A stretch of DNA of 38,781 bases from Termitomyces sp. T153 (taxonomy: Eukaryota > Basidiomycota > Agaricomycetes > Agaricales > Lyophyllaceae): the NCBI GenBank assembly GCA_018296165.2, contig JACKQL020000228.1, positions 1-38,781 of the forward strand. Reading direction: 5' to 3'. Within the stretch, counting starts at the first letter, position 1; each line of letters opens with the position of its first letter. Positions 21,171 through 31,339 of this stretch are shown in pieces. The position numbers and the translations under genes were made by a program. The notes below the pieces were generated by a model. It had not been told where the DNA came from. It saw only the letters and a program-made list of their open reading frames with translations, and searched no databases.

Positions 21171-21480
21171 TGTAGAGGTACTGATGCCAAGGGTTTATGG
21201 AATAGAGTGATATAAACAATTTCAATCTTTGGTGTGAGTCTGTGGGCCGGGGCCAAGGGCGTTTCTCTCTGCCAGTGACAATATGAGCTCCACCTACTGC
21301 CATGAGATGGCCATACATGGCTCTTTCCCATTCGGCATATTTGACTGCCCCTAGCTTTGATAGTGGGGAGCGAGAAGCCGTGGTGACATTGTCCATTGTA
21401 GAGGTACTGATGCCAAGGGTTTATGGAACGGAGTGATATAAACAATTTCAATCTTCGGTGTGAGTCTGTGGGCTGGGGCC
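21036..21480 (-). repeat. 226-bp tandem duplication of leader and gag start of element C
   Basis: Segments 21036-21254 and 21262-21480 are near-identical, offset by 226 bp. Each contains the leader, ending GGGGCC on the + strand, and the gag start MDN(I/V)T. In minus sense the upstream start (21396) opens a frame that runs through the second leader out of phase, so it would act as an upstream ORF of about 96 codons. The few differences are mostly at CpG sites. Confidence 0.85.
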
Positions 21481-21487
21481 CATAACC
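21476..21487 (-). other. Primer-binding site of element C (half-tRNA type)
   Basis: The minus strand reads GGTTATGGGCCC directly after the LTR end. This is complementary to the anticodon arm of initiator tRNA-Met (GGGCCCAUAACC). It is the same site type as in element B. Confidence 0.85.
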
Positions 21488-21711
21488 TGTTGCAGCAGGT
21501 TTCTCACAGGGGAACAGACTAAGACAGAAAACAGAAGTGATTGTCTGGTAGAATTCACGTAGACTGATGTCCTCATATTTAATAGACAAATAGACTATAA
21601 AGTACAAGAGATACACACCTGATATCCTTGTATTTAAGAGACGAATAGACTATAAAGTACAAGGGCATCTAGGAATGAAAAAATGTCTACATGCAATCAC
21701 GTGGTTCTAGT
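21488..21711 (-). repeat. 5' LTR of element C, truncated
   Basis: It matches the first 224 bp of the 254-bp LTR and stops after TTCTAGT, where element D's LTR begins. The missing 30 bp are the outer end of the LTR, so the target duplication of C cannot be checked. Confidence 0.9.
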
Positions 21712-22228
21712 AAACTGAGGTCTGACAAAAAGTGCTTTGAATGAACTAAAAGAATGTTTTCACATCAGACAGCTGAAAACTGTAAGCTGAACATCAAAAA
21801 CTGTAGACGCAAAAACATACTTCTAAAAACCAATAAGTACTATCACCCTCATAGCACAAAAAAGATGACTAGACCAATGCAGATACATCAGACTGACAAA
21901 GTGCTAAGTCTGTGGCAGTGCTCGGGCCGAGATGCTCAGATCATAATCCAAGATCAGCCATCAAGACTGATGAACCTCTGCAATAAGCTGCAAAACAATC
22001 CCAACAATTAAAACACCTACCACGACACGTGTATTTTAAATTCCTAAGCTACGCTATTGAGTCCCAAAAAATGACCATAAAATGGTTAGGAAAACAAAGG
22101 AGTAGGAGAGGAAAGAGTAAAAACCATGAAATCTTGGATGGATGGAATGATGCAGAAGAAATGACACACAGACCCATTATTGCAGCACAATACCACATGG
22201 AATGCACTGGTCTGTGCATGGACAACGG

Positions 22229-22240
22229 GGTATAAAAAGG
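22229..22240 (+). promoter_or_regulatory. TATA box in element D 5' LTR
   Basis: GGTATAAAAAGG lies about 140 bp before the point where F interrupts this LTR; the same box is at 38441-38452 in the 3' LTR. It is the likely core promoter of the D transcript, now separated from gag by the 7.2-kb insertion of F. Confidence 0.75.
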
Positions 22241-22379
22241 ACAGGAGAATAGGGAGAAAGGCAAGCAGACTACATACCATGGCTCGGAGTTCCCCAGGGA
22301 GCGGAATTCTTAGGCTTAAGAGTAGATTGGTTGCTTCGGGAGTAGTAAATATACTGTTGAGCCCTTTCTTTAGTGCGAG

Positions 22380-23514
22380 TGTCAGGTTCTGCTGACCCCG
22401 GGGGCTCAGCTACACTGGGCAAGTCCTTACTAGGCGAACGTGATTCTCTGCACTGACAACTGAGCACTCGGAGGTATTCCAAGCACTGGGGACTTGTGAG
22501 GATAGCCAGGGGAGATTGATCCGAGCAAGTCTGGGGAGGTCCGGAGGAGTAGAGGATGGGTTGCGGGGGAGGGGGACGGACTTGGCGGGGTTCAGGCACA
22601 AGTCCGTGTGTGAGTATTGCGGGTGCGGAGGAGGTGGAGGCTATGCGGATGACAGGGGCAGAGCTGGAGTTCTGATGGGGGATCAACAGGGATTGATGGG
22701 GTTCAGAGCCGAGTGTATAGCAAGGTCCGGGGGTGGTAACAAGCATTGGGGGTTTGTAATTGTAATTGCAGAGTTTGTGAGGACATTATGGTCGAGAACT
22801 TGAACACAATAGACAGAATCAAATGGGATGAGGCAGAGTTGAACGAAATAGGATGAAGACGAGATGAAAACGAGAATAGATTCAGGCGAAGACACAGAAT
22901 GGTAATGAAAAGATAACGGAACAGAGACGAGATAAGACCGAGAGACTGAGAACAAGGAAAACAAAACACAAGACACAAAACACGAAACACAAGAAGGAAC
23001 CAATCAGACCATAGGTAACGTTAAGCAATATCAAGACTAGAGTACAAAGAGCTACTCTATGTCTTATATACTGACTACTGAAGAGCTCCAGGGACATTGG
23101 CTGTGGTGGCGGGGCTTGGCAGAGCTCGACGGAGTCGACAGGTGTCAGTTACGATCAGAGAGCAGGCCACATTGATATGTTGATGGGATCAATTGCAACA
23201 CAGTCCGTTCTGAGGCTGTTGTGATACTCCAGGGTAAGTCGGGGAAGCCAGAGTGTTGAGTTGATGACATGTAATAGGGTCAGGCATGGTGGGGGAGTGG
23301 TCCCAGGGGCTCAGGAAGTCTAGGGGAAGCGCCGGCGGCTGCGAGGAAGATGTTGGAGTTGGCCAGGGGGCTGTTGGAGTTAGCTGAGAAGGTGCCAGAG
23401 TTAGCCAGAGTAGGCGCGGAGTGCTGGGGAGGTTTGACGAAGTGTCAGGTGGGGTTCTGGGGGAGCAGGGGTTTGTCGGGCAGTGTACAGGGCTTCAGGG
23501 AATGGGTCATGACA
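22380..23514 (-). repeat. Left LTR of element F (3' LTR in element sense)
   Basis: It runs TGTCAGGTTCTGC...GGTCATGACA on the + strand, 1135 bp. From about 22625 to 23260 it is almost the same as the right LTR; the differences elsewhere are mostly C/T and G/A. Confidence 0.93.
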
Positions 23515-23527
23515 TCACCCCCCCTTC
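23515..23527 (-). other. Polypurine tract of element F
   Basis: In minus sense GAAGGGGGGGTGA sits directly before TGTCATGAC, the LTR start. It fixes the element's orientation as minus. Confidence 0.75.
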
Positions 23528-23783
23528 AGCATTGAGACCCTTGAGATGCAGGGAGGCAGGTCAGGGATTGGTGGGGTGTGGGAGTTGAAGCCCAGTAATA
23601 TTGATCAATCTGCAGCAAGTGACAGTGGTGTGGGAGGCAAAGTTGAAGTGTGGCTGCCTCTTCATCATAGGGTTCTTCCTAATCAATTAAAAGGCCTTGG
23701 ACATACCCTGGGGCTTCCTCAAATCCTTTGTCATGTCCCCTCCCAGTTATTCAGCCACTTCCCCCACCCCATTGATTTCAGAC

Positions 23784-25333
23784 ATGGACATGGTGATCGT
23801 GTACAACAGCGAGGGGGAGGAGTTTGAGCGTTGGCGCTGAGCTGGTATGATATACCAGAGTCGTGAGCAGCTTCAACCTGTTTCTTTGGGGTGGCTGACG
23901 GAGTTCTACAGAGTTGTCTGCAGTGGTGGTGGGTTCTCCGGGGGGCCCCAGGTGGGCCAAATTTCATCCTGCGGTGCCCCGATTGGTGGCAGGGGATGTG
24001 GAAGGGGTCCCTCCACTGCAGCAAATCCCTCAGGTGGAGGTGACGGCGGAGGAGTTTGCAAGGGTGTTGGCATGGGCTCGGGGCCCCCCAACGCTGGAAT
24101 GGTGCCAAAACAAGGCCCCGGTGAGTCTTTGAGTTCCCCTTTGTTGCATGTGCTGATCCGTTGTTCTCAGTGTGTTCTCTGTGTGCAGCGGGGCGAGGCC
24201 TGCATCTTTGATGCGCCCTCTGTGGGTTCATGACATGATACTTCCATTTGCCTTCCATGTTGTGCGAACCACAAGAAGTGCTCAATCTCGTTGGAGTGGC
24301 GAGCAGCGTGCATTGCTGCGGAACAGGGGTGGGACAAGGACTGGGTGCAGAGTCAGCTAGGTGAGGTGCAGAGGACCCAGATGTTGGGGGAGGTGAGCTT
24401 GAGGCGGTCTGCAGGGCAGGTGGGGTCTCCGTGGGGTGGGCAGAGGGAGGGGGCGTCCTTGGTGGCAGACCGCAGGAAGCAGAGAGCTTCCCCACCATCA
24501 GGAGCAGGGCCCAGCAAGAGGCTGCGGGGGTACGAGCCAATGGCGGGTTTTCTGGGGTTTCATGTTCACTCTCCTACCCTGGATGTGGCCTTGGGACGGG
24601 CATCAAGTTCTCTGGAGCCCCCGCCTTTGATCACGGAGGTCTTCCTTTGCAAGCGGGTGGAGGTGCTAATGGCAGCGTTGACGGTGTGGGAGGGGGAGCT
24701 TCGATGGGCGAGGGAGGATCAAGACATGGCATGGGCAGAGAAGGAGGCGTTGGAGTGGGCGTGGAACACCTTGGTGTGGGGGGTGCCGGAGCAAGTGCCA
24801 GAGGTACGGGGCTTGCAGGAGCATCCAACGCAGCAGGAGGAGCGGCCCACGGAGGAGGCGGAGGAGCGGGAAATGGCACTGGAGGTTGGTCTGCTACGGG
24901 CAGAGTTGGAGGTAGCAAGGCAGAGGGAGGATTGGCTGGCCAACAAGGCCGCTTCAGGGCGTGCAGGGATCCTTTGTAAGTGTTGTTCCCACTTCTCTGC
25001 CTGTTACTAAATGGATCATGTTTGGGGCCAGGTTGGGTGTGGGAGCACCGGGTCCTCTTGGATGGTGCCTCCGCGGCGCTCGCATCAATTCAAGATGGGT
25101 TGGTGCAGATGCCTGTGGGTCAGCCTCCAGAGTTGCAGCAGGGGATGGCAAGGGTGGGGAGGTTGCTGGTGGGGCATTGACGGCGTAATGCAGTGGCCCC
25201 GGGGTCATGGTGGGAAGTGGTGGTGGACATGGAGGAGGCTTTGCCAGGGCTGGTGGAGGTCTTGGTGGTGGTGCAGGCCCAGATGGAGATTGATTTGGGG
25301 GTAGAGATGGCGGGGGTTCCGGGGGAAGAGTGA
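23784..25333 (+). pseudogene. Element F antisense gene: Zn2Cys6-like, coiled-coil protein (three TGA)
   Basis: Four exons are inferred: 23784-23844, 23912-24120, 24171-24975 and 25032-25333. The introns are 67, 50 and 56 nt, with donors GTATGA, GTGAGT and GTAAGT, acceptors ending AG, and branch-like CTGAC, CTGAT or CTAAA. Joined, they give 459 codons in one frame, with TGA only at 23838, 24231 and 25178 before the final stop. The start is MDMVIVYNSEGEEFERW. Exon 3 begins with CVLCVQRGEACIF, then CLPCCANHKKCSISLEWR: two CX2CX6C half-sites, as in Zn2Cys6 DNA-binding domains. Next come a basic Gly/Arg/Ser stretch and a long Glu/Arg/Ala-rich helical segment (about residues 260-360, e.g. EEAEEREMALEVGLLRAELE). 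An AT-rich 3' region (ATATATTTTTGTAC) follows the stop. A DNA-binding role is inferred only. Confidence 0.72.
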
Positions 25334-28300
25334 GGGGGTGGCCGGGCCCTGTTACTTGTTGTCTTTGAGTTCGCCGCCCCGCTCCGCCTTGTATCATATA
25401 TTTTTGTACTTTTCAATGCTTCCTTGTCATTCCTGGGTGTGTGAAGTGAGACTTTAATTTGTGTGAGGGTGAGGTAAGCAAAACACGCAGGGGTGCTGGT
25501 GGGAGTTGAATCCCTAGTGGATCCAGAGGTGGGGGTTAGGCCCACTAGTGCCATCTGTGTCAGCTAGCCCTGGGGTTGTTGGGGCGAGGCGGAGCACCAT
25601 AGGAAGAGTTCCAAGGCTCAGCAGGGGTGTTGGGAGTCTTCCTGCGGAGTTCCATGGTGCTTTTTGGTGGCATTGCTGGGTTTGATTCTCGGGGTCTCAG
25701 ACCCAGGGTGTAGGGGTTTTCCCCAGTCTGCGGTGGAGACGTGTGTTGTGCTAGTTCAAGGGGGTGGACCTCCGGGTCTCCGACATGTGTTCGGAGCAGT
25801 CAGGGCTTCGATCTTTTGTAGGTGCAGCTGGTGGGAGGGGCGGGGTTTTCCAGTGGTCCAGCATTTGTGTCAACGTGGGTGGCGGGGTGAGGTTTGTCCT
25901 CGGGGCACAGTTGGCTGGAGGAGGGAGTCTCTAGCGGCCTAGCGGCGGAGCTCCCAGGGTAGGGTGGTCCCTGTAGTAAGTTTGCAGGGGACTGGTTTCT
26001 GTGCTATCTGTGCTGTGGGATTGGTCAGCATAGGGGTGGTGGTACTCCCTTAGGGTTGCAATTCCTGGGTTGAGGATGCCCGGAGGTTTTCATCTGGTGG
26101 AGGTGTGTGGGGCAAGCTCCAGAGTATTGTGCTTGGTGAAGGGCACTCAGGATTGGGCTTTGCTGTGCTCCAGGGTGTTGGTCCGGGTCAAGGTCATGCT
26201 CCGGAGTATTGCATCTGTGGGTGGGCATGTTTGGGTGGTGCTTTGGTGTGCTCCAGAGTGTCAACAACCAAGGGGGCAGAGTGTGGGGTGATCAGTCCTG
26301 ACCAGTTCCTTTGAGTCCGGAGTCGAAATTTTGAAGGTTCCGGGCCACCTAAGTGACATTGCTTTCCTGACCAAGGGTAAGTCCAGAGACAGACGGAGGG
26401 GTCTTACGTATTTCTGACACTCCCTAGAGTTTGGAGGTCTGTTGGGGTTGTATTGGTGGATGTTTCTCTTGGGCAGGGGCAGTGCAGGGGTTGGTTGGGG
26501 AATGGCTCGCCTCAGTGGAGGTGCTTTGGGGCTCATTCTGTGGGTTGTTCCCTCTGGGGATTGGTGGTTCCTTCATCAGGGAAGAAGTGGGCAGTCCCGG
26601 AGTCAACACACAGGTCACTCGGTGGGAGTTTGTTGGCTGTGTTGGCTTTGGGGGAGGTGCGGGCAGAGGAAGGGGTCTGAGGCGCATTTTGTCGGTCCAC
26701 AGTTCCAAGCGCAAGTACCAGGGGTCTGGGGTTGATGCGGGGGTTGGGGTTGGGTCTTAACTTGTTGGTGGAGTTGTGTCGTGAATCAGAGGGGGAGCTC
26801 CGGAGTGGGGTTTTCTGCGGAGCAGCAGAGTTGTCGTGCAGGAGTGGTGGTGGCTCCTGGAGCTGAGCTTGGATGGGGGAAGATGGTTGTTCACAATTGT
26901 TGGGGGGTGGTGGGAAAGTCAATTGCAGGGAGGCATTGGTGTGGGACTCCCCGGGAGTCATGGTGGAGTTGAGGCGACTCTTCATTCATGTTCCGGAGCA
27001 GCCCAGAGGTTGTTGCAAATGTGGGGGTGGCAGTGGGGAGAGGCACCACTCGCTTCTTGGGGAAAGCATCAGCAACTTTTAGGGTACTCTGGGAGATTAC
27101 TTTGCATGGGGTTTGTTTTGGGTTACTCCATTGATGTGGTCCCTGCTCGATAGACATCTTCCAGTGTAGGGGCAGGGTTGTACGGGGTGTGGGGCTGGCG
27201 TTGTAGGTCCCCTTGGTTGGATATTGGAGTCGGAATGGGGGCCCTGGAGTCATGTTGCTAGAATCCGGAGTGGGTCAGAGGGGTGGATCAGGGCAGCTTT
27301 GAGTCGGCACAGGGTTATTTGGGTTATCGGTCCTGGCAAGGGAGTCCCCCCTGGATGTCGGAGCGTATGCTCTTGGATCGTCAGGACATTTGAGTGGGTT
27401 GATTGGCTGTCTCTGGGATGATGGTGGGGCTTCTCCCTCCCTTATGTGAACAGGTCAGCAATTTTAGAGTACTTCAGGAACTACTTCATGTAGGGCCATT
27501 TTTCCTATAGTTAGTTCGGGGTAACTCCTGTGCTGGGGTTTACTTTGTGGGAGGTGGCAGAGTCTGGTGGCAGAGTTTGCGTCTGGGGGTGGTGTGCAGG
27601 GAGGGTCGGCATCGAGGGTCTTTAACGTCAGGGGTTCCGGATTGTACAGGAGAAGGTGGTCAAGGTAGTAGGCAGGTGCTGAAGTAGTGGGTGGGGGTCC
27701 GGAGTTGTTCTTCCTTGAGGTCAGGGTGCTGGGTCGGGTTTGATTCCATTCGGCGGCAGGGCTAGTTTTGGAGGGTGGACCTTCTCAGGGATGGGTGTGA
27801 AAGTCGGATGATCTGGTTGCGGGGTTCTGCTATTGGGGTTGTGGACAGACTCGATATTGTCGGGAACCCGCTGGGTCTATTCCTGATGGTGCACAGGGCT
27901 GCTGTGGGTTGGAGGGTCCAATGGTGGGGTTCGGGGGAACGCGTTCTCGGAGGTCTCATTGTTGTCTTGGGGGGGGTTGGTGATTGGTCTTTCATGTGGT
28001 GAGCAGCTTTCCCTGGTGGTGGGGCCTTTGCTACTGTTGTTGGAGGGGTGAGGGTGCGGTGTCAGAGAAGTTGTCAAGCACTGGGTTGAATTGTCGCCAA
28101 GGTTTTGGGTAAAGCTTGGGTGATGTCAGGGTCAGCCTCTTGCAAGGGCAGAGCTGGGAGAGATGGTGGGGGGGGTGTGAGAGCTGTAAGAGGGTGTCCA
28201 TGGATAGAGCTGTTGTATGGATGTAACCAGGGCAGAAGGGACATTTTGTGTCAGATCCACGACTCAATGTGCCTTGGCAAATTGGGCGGGGCCATATGAA

Positions 28301-28412
28301 TCATAGTGGTTTCCAGGCATGGGCCAGTCATAGATATTGGAGGTGTTTGTCAGATGTGTGTGCGGGGTTAGTGCGGACATCACAAGCAGGGTAAGGGGGA
28401 GTCTTGATATTA
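25334..28412. other. Element F internal non-coding region
   Basis: About 3 kb of G-rich DNA on the + strand is composed of degenerate GGTGGGG/CTCCGGAG-like words. It contains diverged repeats such as TCAGCAATTTTAGAGTACT (27453) and TCAGCAACTTTTAGGGTACT (27068). Frames up to about 150 codons occur on both strands, but their composition is low-complexity and no domain is recognisable. No retroviral motif is visible, so it looks like the filler of a large retrotransposon derivative. In element sense it is the 5' part of the internal region. Confidence 0.65.
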
Positions 28413-29546
28413 TGTCAGGTTCTGCTGACCCTGGGGGCTCAGCTACACTGGGCAAGTCCTTACTAGGCAAATGTGATTCCCTGCACTGACAACCGAGCAC
28501 TTGGAGGTATTCCAAGCACTGGGGACTTGTGAGGATAGCCAGGGGAGATTGATCTGAGCAAGTCTGGGGAGGTCCGGAGGACTAGAGGATGGGTTGCGGG
28601 GGAGGGGGACGGACTTGGCGGGGTTCAGGCACAAGTCTGTGTGTGAGTATTGCGGGTGCGGAGGAGGTGGAGGCTATGCGGATGACAGGGGCAGAGCTGG
28701 AGTTCTGATGGGGGATCAACAGGGATTGATGGGGTTCAGAGCCGAGTGTATAGCAAGGTCCGGGGGTGGTAACAAGCATTGGGGGTTTGTAATTGTAATT
28801 GCAGAGTTTGTGAGGACATTATGGTCGAGAACTTGAACACAATAGACAGAATCAAATGGGATGAGGCAGAGTTGAACGAAATAGGATGAAGACGAGATGA
28901 AAACGAGAATAGATTCAGGCGAAGACACAGAATGGTAATGAAAAGATAACGGAACAGAGACGAGATAAGACCGAGAGACTGAGAACAAGGAAAACAAAAC
29001 ACAAGACACAAAACACGAAACACAAGAAGGAACCAATCAGACCATAGGTAACGTTAAGCAATATCAAGACTAGAGTACAAAGAGCTACTCTATGTCTTAT
29101 ATACTGACTACTGAAGAGCTCCAGGGACATTGGCTGTGGTGGCGGGGCTTGGCAGAGCTCGACGGAGTCGACAGGTGTCAGTTACGATCAGAGAGCAGGC
29201 CACATTGATATGTTGATGGGATCAATTGCAACACAGTCCGTTCTGAGGCTGTTGTGATACTCCAGGGTAAGTCAGGGAAGCCAGGGTGTTGAGTTGATGA
29301 CATGTAATAGGGTCAGGCATGGTGAGGGAGTGGTCCCAGGGGCTCAGGAAGTCCAGGGGAAGCGCCGGTGGCTGCGGGGAAAATGTTGGAGTTGGCCAGG
29401 GGGCCATCGGAGTTAGCCAAGAAGGTGCCAGAGTTAGCCGGAGTAGGCACGGAGTGCTGGGGAGATTCAACAAAGCGTTGGGGGGGTTCCGGGGGAGCGG
29501 GGGTTTGTCGGACAGTGTACGGGGCTTCAGGGAACGCGTCGTGACA
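28413..29546 (-). repeat. Right LTR of element F (5' LTR in element sense)
   Basis: It runs TGTCAGGTTCTGC...GCGTCGTGACA on the + strand, 1134 bp. It is the promoter LTR for the minus-strand element transcript. Confidence 0.93.
29096..29103 (-). promoter_or_regulatory. TATA box in element F 5' LTR
   Basis: The minus strand reads TATATAAG about 445 bp from the LTR's start in element sense, a plausible U3/R boundary. The same word is at 23063-23070 in the other LTR, and TATATAAG is also present in both solo LTRs. Confidence 0.6.
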
Positions 29547-29719
29547 GCGAGACTGTCTCAAGCTTAGAATCAAATCATTGAAATATTTAACTTGCTTCTC
29601 TACCATTGAAGTTCTAAGTAAGTTTGAGTGTAACTAAAAGCCTCCAAAACAAACTGTGGATAGAAAGTTTGATAAGTTGATCACATCATTGACGGCATCA
29701 AACTTATGTTTGCATCATC

Positions 29720-29730
29720 TGGAGCCCACC
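29720..29730 (+). other. Primer-binding site of element D
   Basis: TGGAGCCCACC begins two bases after the 5' LTR end (GCATCA). TGG pairs with the universal tRNA CCA end, so this is an ordinary tRNA 3'-end primer site, unlike the half-tRNA sites of elements B and C. I cannot name the tRNA. Confidence 0.7.
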
Positions 29731-29854
29731 ATAAGGGGCTTTTGTTGCACAAAAACTTACTTTTGGATTTCCTTGAGGAAGTCCAACCTTGTGAAACATT
29801 AGTTTTGCACCACCTGGGTCTTGGCCCAAAACACCTGAAGTTATTGCAACCAAG

Positions 29855-31331
29855 GTGAAAAACTCTGTTACATTAAGGAAAAGAGAAACTAGGACCAATA
29901 GCAGTGGTTCAAAGTCCTTTTTGCCTGACCCTGAAACCTCACTCAGAAAGAGAAAGCTTTGGACTGAGAAAGTAATTTCAAGCTCACCAAAAGAACTGTA
30001 CCCTACTACTCAACCAGTTTCTACTGCCTCAATTATGGAGCAAAATATCAGATACAAACTACCACTGCCTGACAGCAGGGATGCACCTAAGTTTAAGCAC
30101 ACTGAGCCCTCTGAGGTTCATCACTTTTTACAAAGGATGATCTCTCTGTTTGAGCATGCTGGGATCCAAGGAGATAAAGAAAGGAAAAAGAGAATCTTGG
30201 AGTATGTGGATGCTCAGACTGAACAGGAATGGCTGGGCTTTGATTCCTTTGGAGATGACTATACTTGGTCTGCTTTTGAGAAAGAAATCAAGGAGTCTTA
30301 TCCAGAAGCAGTAGATGACACAGGAAGTGTTGCAAACCTGGACAGAATCTGCAGAGAACATGCCAGACTTAGTAGGAATGACACTACAGAAATCCATTCT
30401 CTCATAAGAAAATTTAGAGCTGAGGCTAAGAAGTTGGCTAATGTCACTGGGAATGGGTCTCTGGTAGACAAATTCCTGGGATGGATGTTTTACACCAGCT
30501 TTTGGAGATGTGATTGAGGAGAGGTTGATCAGTAGATATGGCCACTACAAAGACCCTGCTAGAAATAGGCACAAAGACAACAAGTATGACCTATCAGAAG
30601 TGCTGACAGTAGTGGGGACCTTAATAGATGGTGCTACTGTAAGGAGCCCTAGAGAGGAGAAAATAGAAAAGAGGGAAACTAGTAGGGGGAACATTAAGGA
30701 GGAGGAAGTGGAGGAGAAAATGGCTCATCTACAAGATGCTGTAGTTACCATTGGGAAACAAATGGGGAGCATCCAGAGTACCATGCAAGCTTTGCAAGCT
30801 GGTCAGTTGGACATGTGCAATACCTTCTTAAATACCAAAGGAAGCCAGAGTATAAGGACAGAAGGGCCCCCTACATTTCCAACTTCTGGGAGAAGTAGTG
30901 TTACTTGCTTCTATTGTTGGCAAACTGGACATAGAATCTCAGAGTGTGAAGTCATCAAGGGAGATGTACAAAAAGGATGGATCATCCTATTGGAAGGGAG
31001 AGCCAGACTACCTAATGGTGCTCCTTTACCTAGGGATCCTGCTGGTATATCCCCTCATGCTAGACTAGCACAAGTACATGATAAGCAGGTGAATATGTAC
31101 TTTGGATGGCCAGAAGATGACCCTCCAGAGACAGTCACTTACTCTACCTATGTAAACTCTGCTAGGGACACAAGGGATGACATGTTAGAGTGCATTCAAT
31201 ATAAGGAGTCAGACCGCTTGGGAGACTTGGAGAAAGGTTTCAATAAAATGGCTGAGATGCTCAGTGTGTTGATCAACACCAGAAACACAGCCAGTCCTGA
31301 GGGACAGAAATCTTCCTCTAAGGATTTTTAA
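29855..31331 (+). pseudogene. Element D gag (one frameshift)
   Basis: Gag is open from 29855 (an internal ATG at 30035, MEQNIRYKLPLPDSRDAPKF, is an equally good start) to about 30490. There one extra T in ATGTTTTACACC shifts the frame, and the reading resumes as PAFGDVIEERLISRYGHYKD to 31331. The N-terminal half has a capsid-type helical segment (EVHHFLQRMISLFEHAGIQG, EQEWLGFDSFGDDYTWSAFE). The zinc knuckle CFYCWQTGHRISEC is at about 30906-30947, followed by GWIILLEGRARLPNGAPLPR. Gag ends with TAA; the protease ATG lies 8 bp downstream in another frame, so reinitiation or frameshifting would be needed for Pol. Confidence 0.85.
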
Positions 31332-31339
31332 ATAACTCA

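Larger units (their letters stand above)
10569..21711 (-). mobile_element. Element C: near full-length decayed Ty1/Copia with nested inserts
   Basis: On the minus strand the order is 5' LTR (21711-21488), primer-binding site, gag, protease, integrase, RT, RNase H, and 3' LTR (16154-10569), the Copia order. Removing the inserts gives a 254-bp LTR and an internal region of about 4.9 kb, a normal Copia size. Inserts are Copia B (10729-15099), a retroposon (15120-16060) and a family A solo LTR (16543-16983). The coding region is full of stops and frameshifts, many at former Arg codons. The right LTR is cut short by 30 bp where element D begins. Confidence 0.9.
22380..29546 (-). mobile_element. 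Element F: non-autonomous LTR element with antisense gene
   Basis: It is flanked by the duplication GCGAG (22375-22379 and 29547-29551) and has LTRs of 1135 and 1134 bp that are nearly identical, so it is the youngest large insertion. The 4.9-kb internal region has no recognisable gag, protease, RT or integrase. A purine tract (GAAGGGGGGGTGA in minus sense) abuts the left LTR, and TATATAAG boxes read on the minus strand, so the element runs minus. A four-exon gene lies on the + strand next to the left (3') LTR. It must use enzymes of another element. Confidence 0.92.
21712..29717 (+). repeat. 5' LTR of element D, split by element F
   Basis: The pieces are 21712-22379 and 29552-29717. The sequence begins AAACTGAGGTCTGACA and ends TTTGCATCA. 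Compared with the 3' LTR it has lost many CpGs (for example GAACGTCGAAA is GAACATCAAAA, and ACGCAGATACGTC is ATGCAGATACATC). Confidence 0.92.

Noticed and set aside
24631..24918. Pro-rich minus-strand frame opposite the F antisense gene
   Set aside because: It is the mirror of the Glu/Arg/Gly-rich exon 3; the + strand frame is supported by introns and by the cysteine array.
25334..28412. Many 60-150-codon frames on both strands inside element F
   Set aside because: Low-complexity Gly/Trp/Val or Pro/Ser composition dictated by the G-rich strand; no start, splice or domain pattern like the antisense gene next to it.
30485..30510. Programmed frameshift in element D gag
   Set aside because: The shift lies inside the capsid part, before the zinc knuckle, at a T run; a one-base insertion or sequencing error is simpler.
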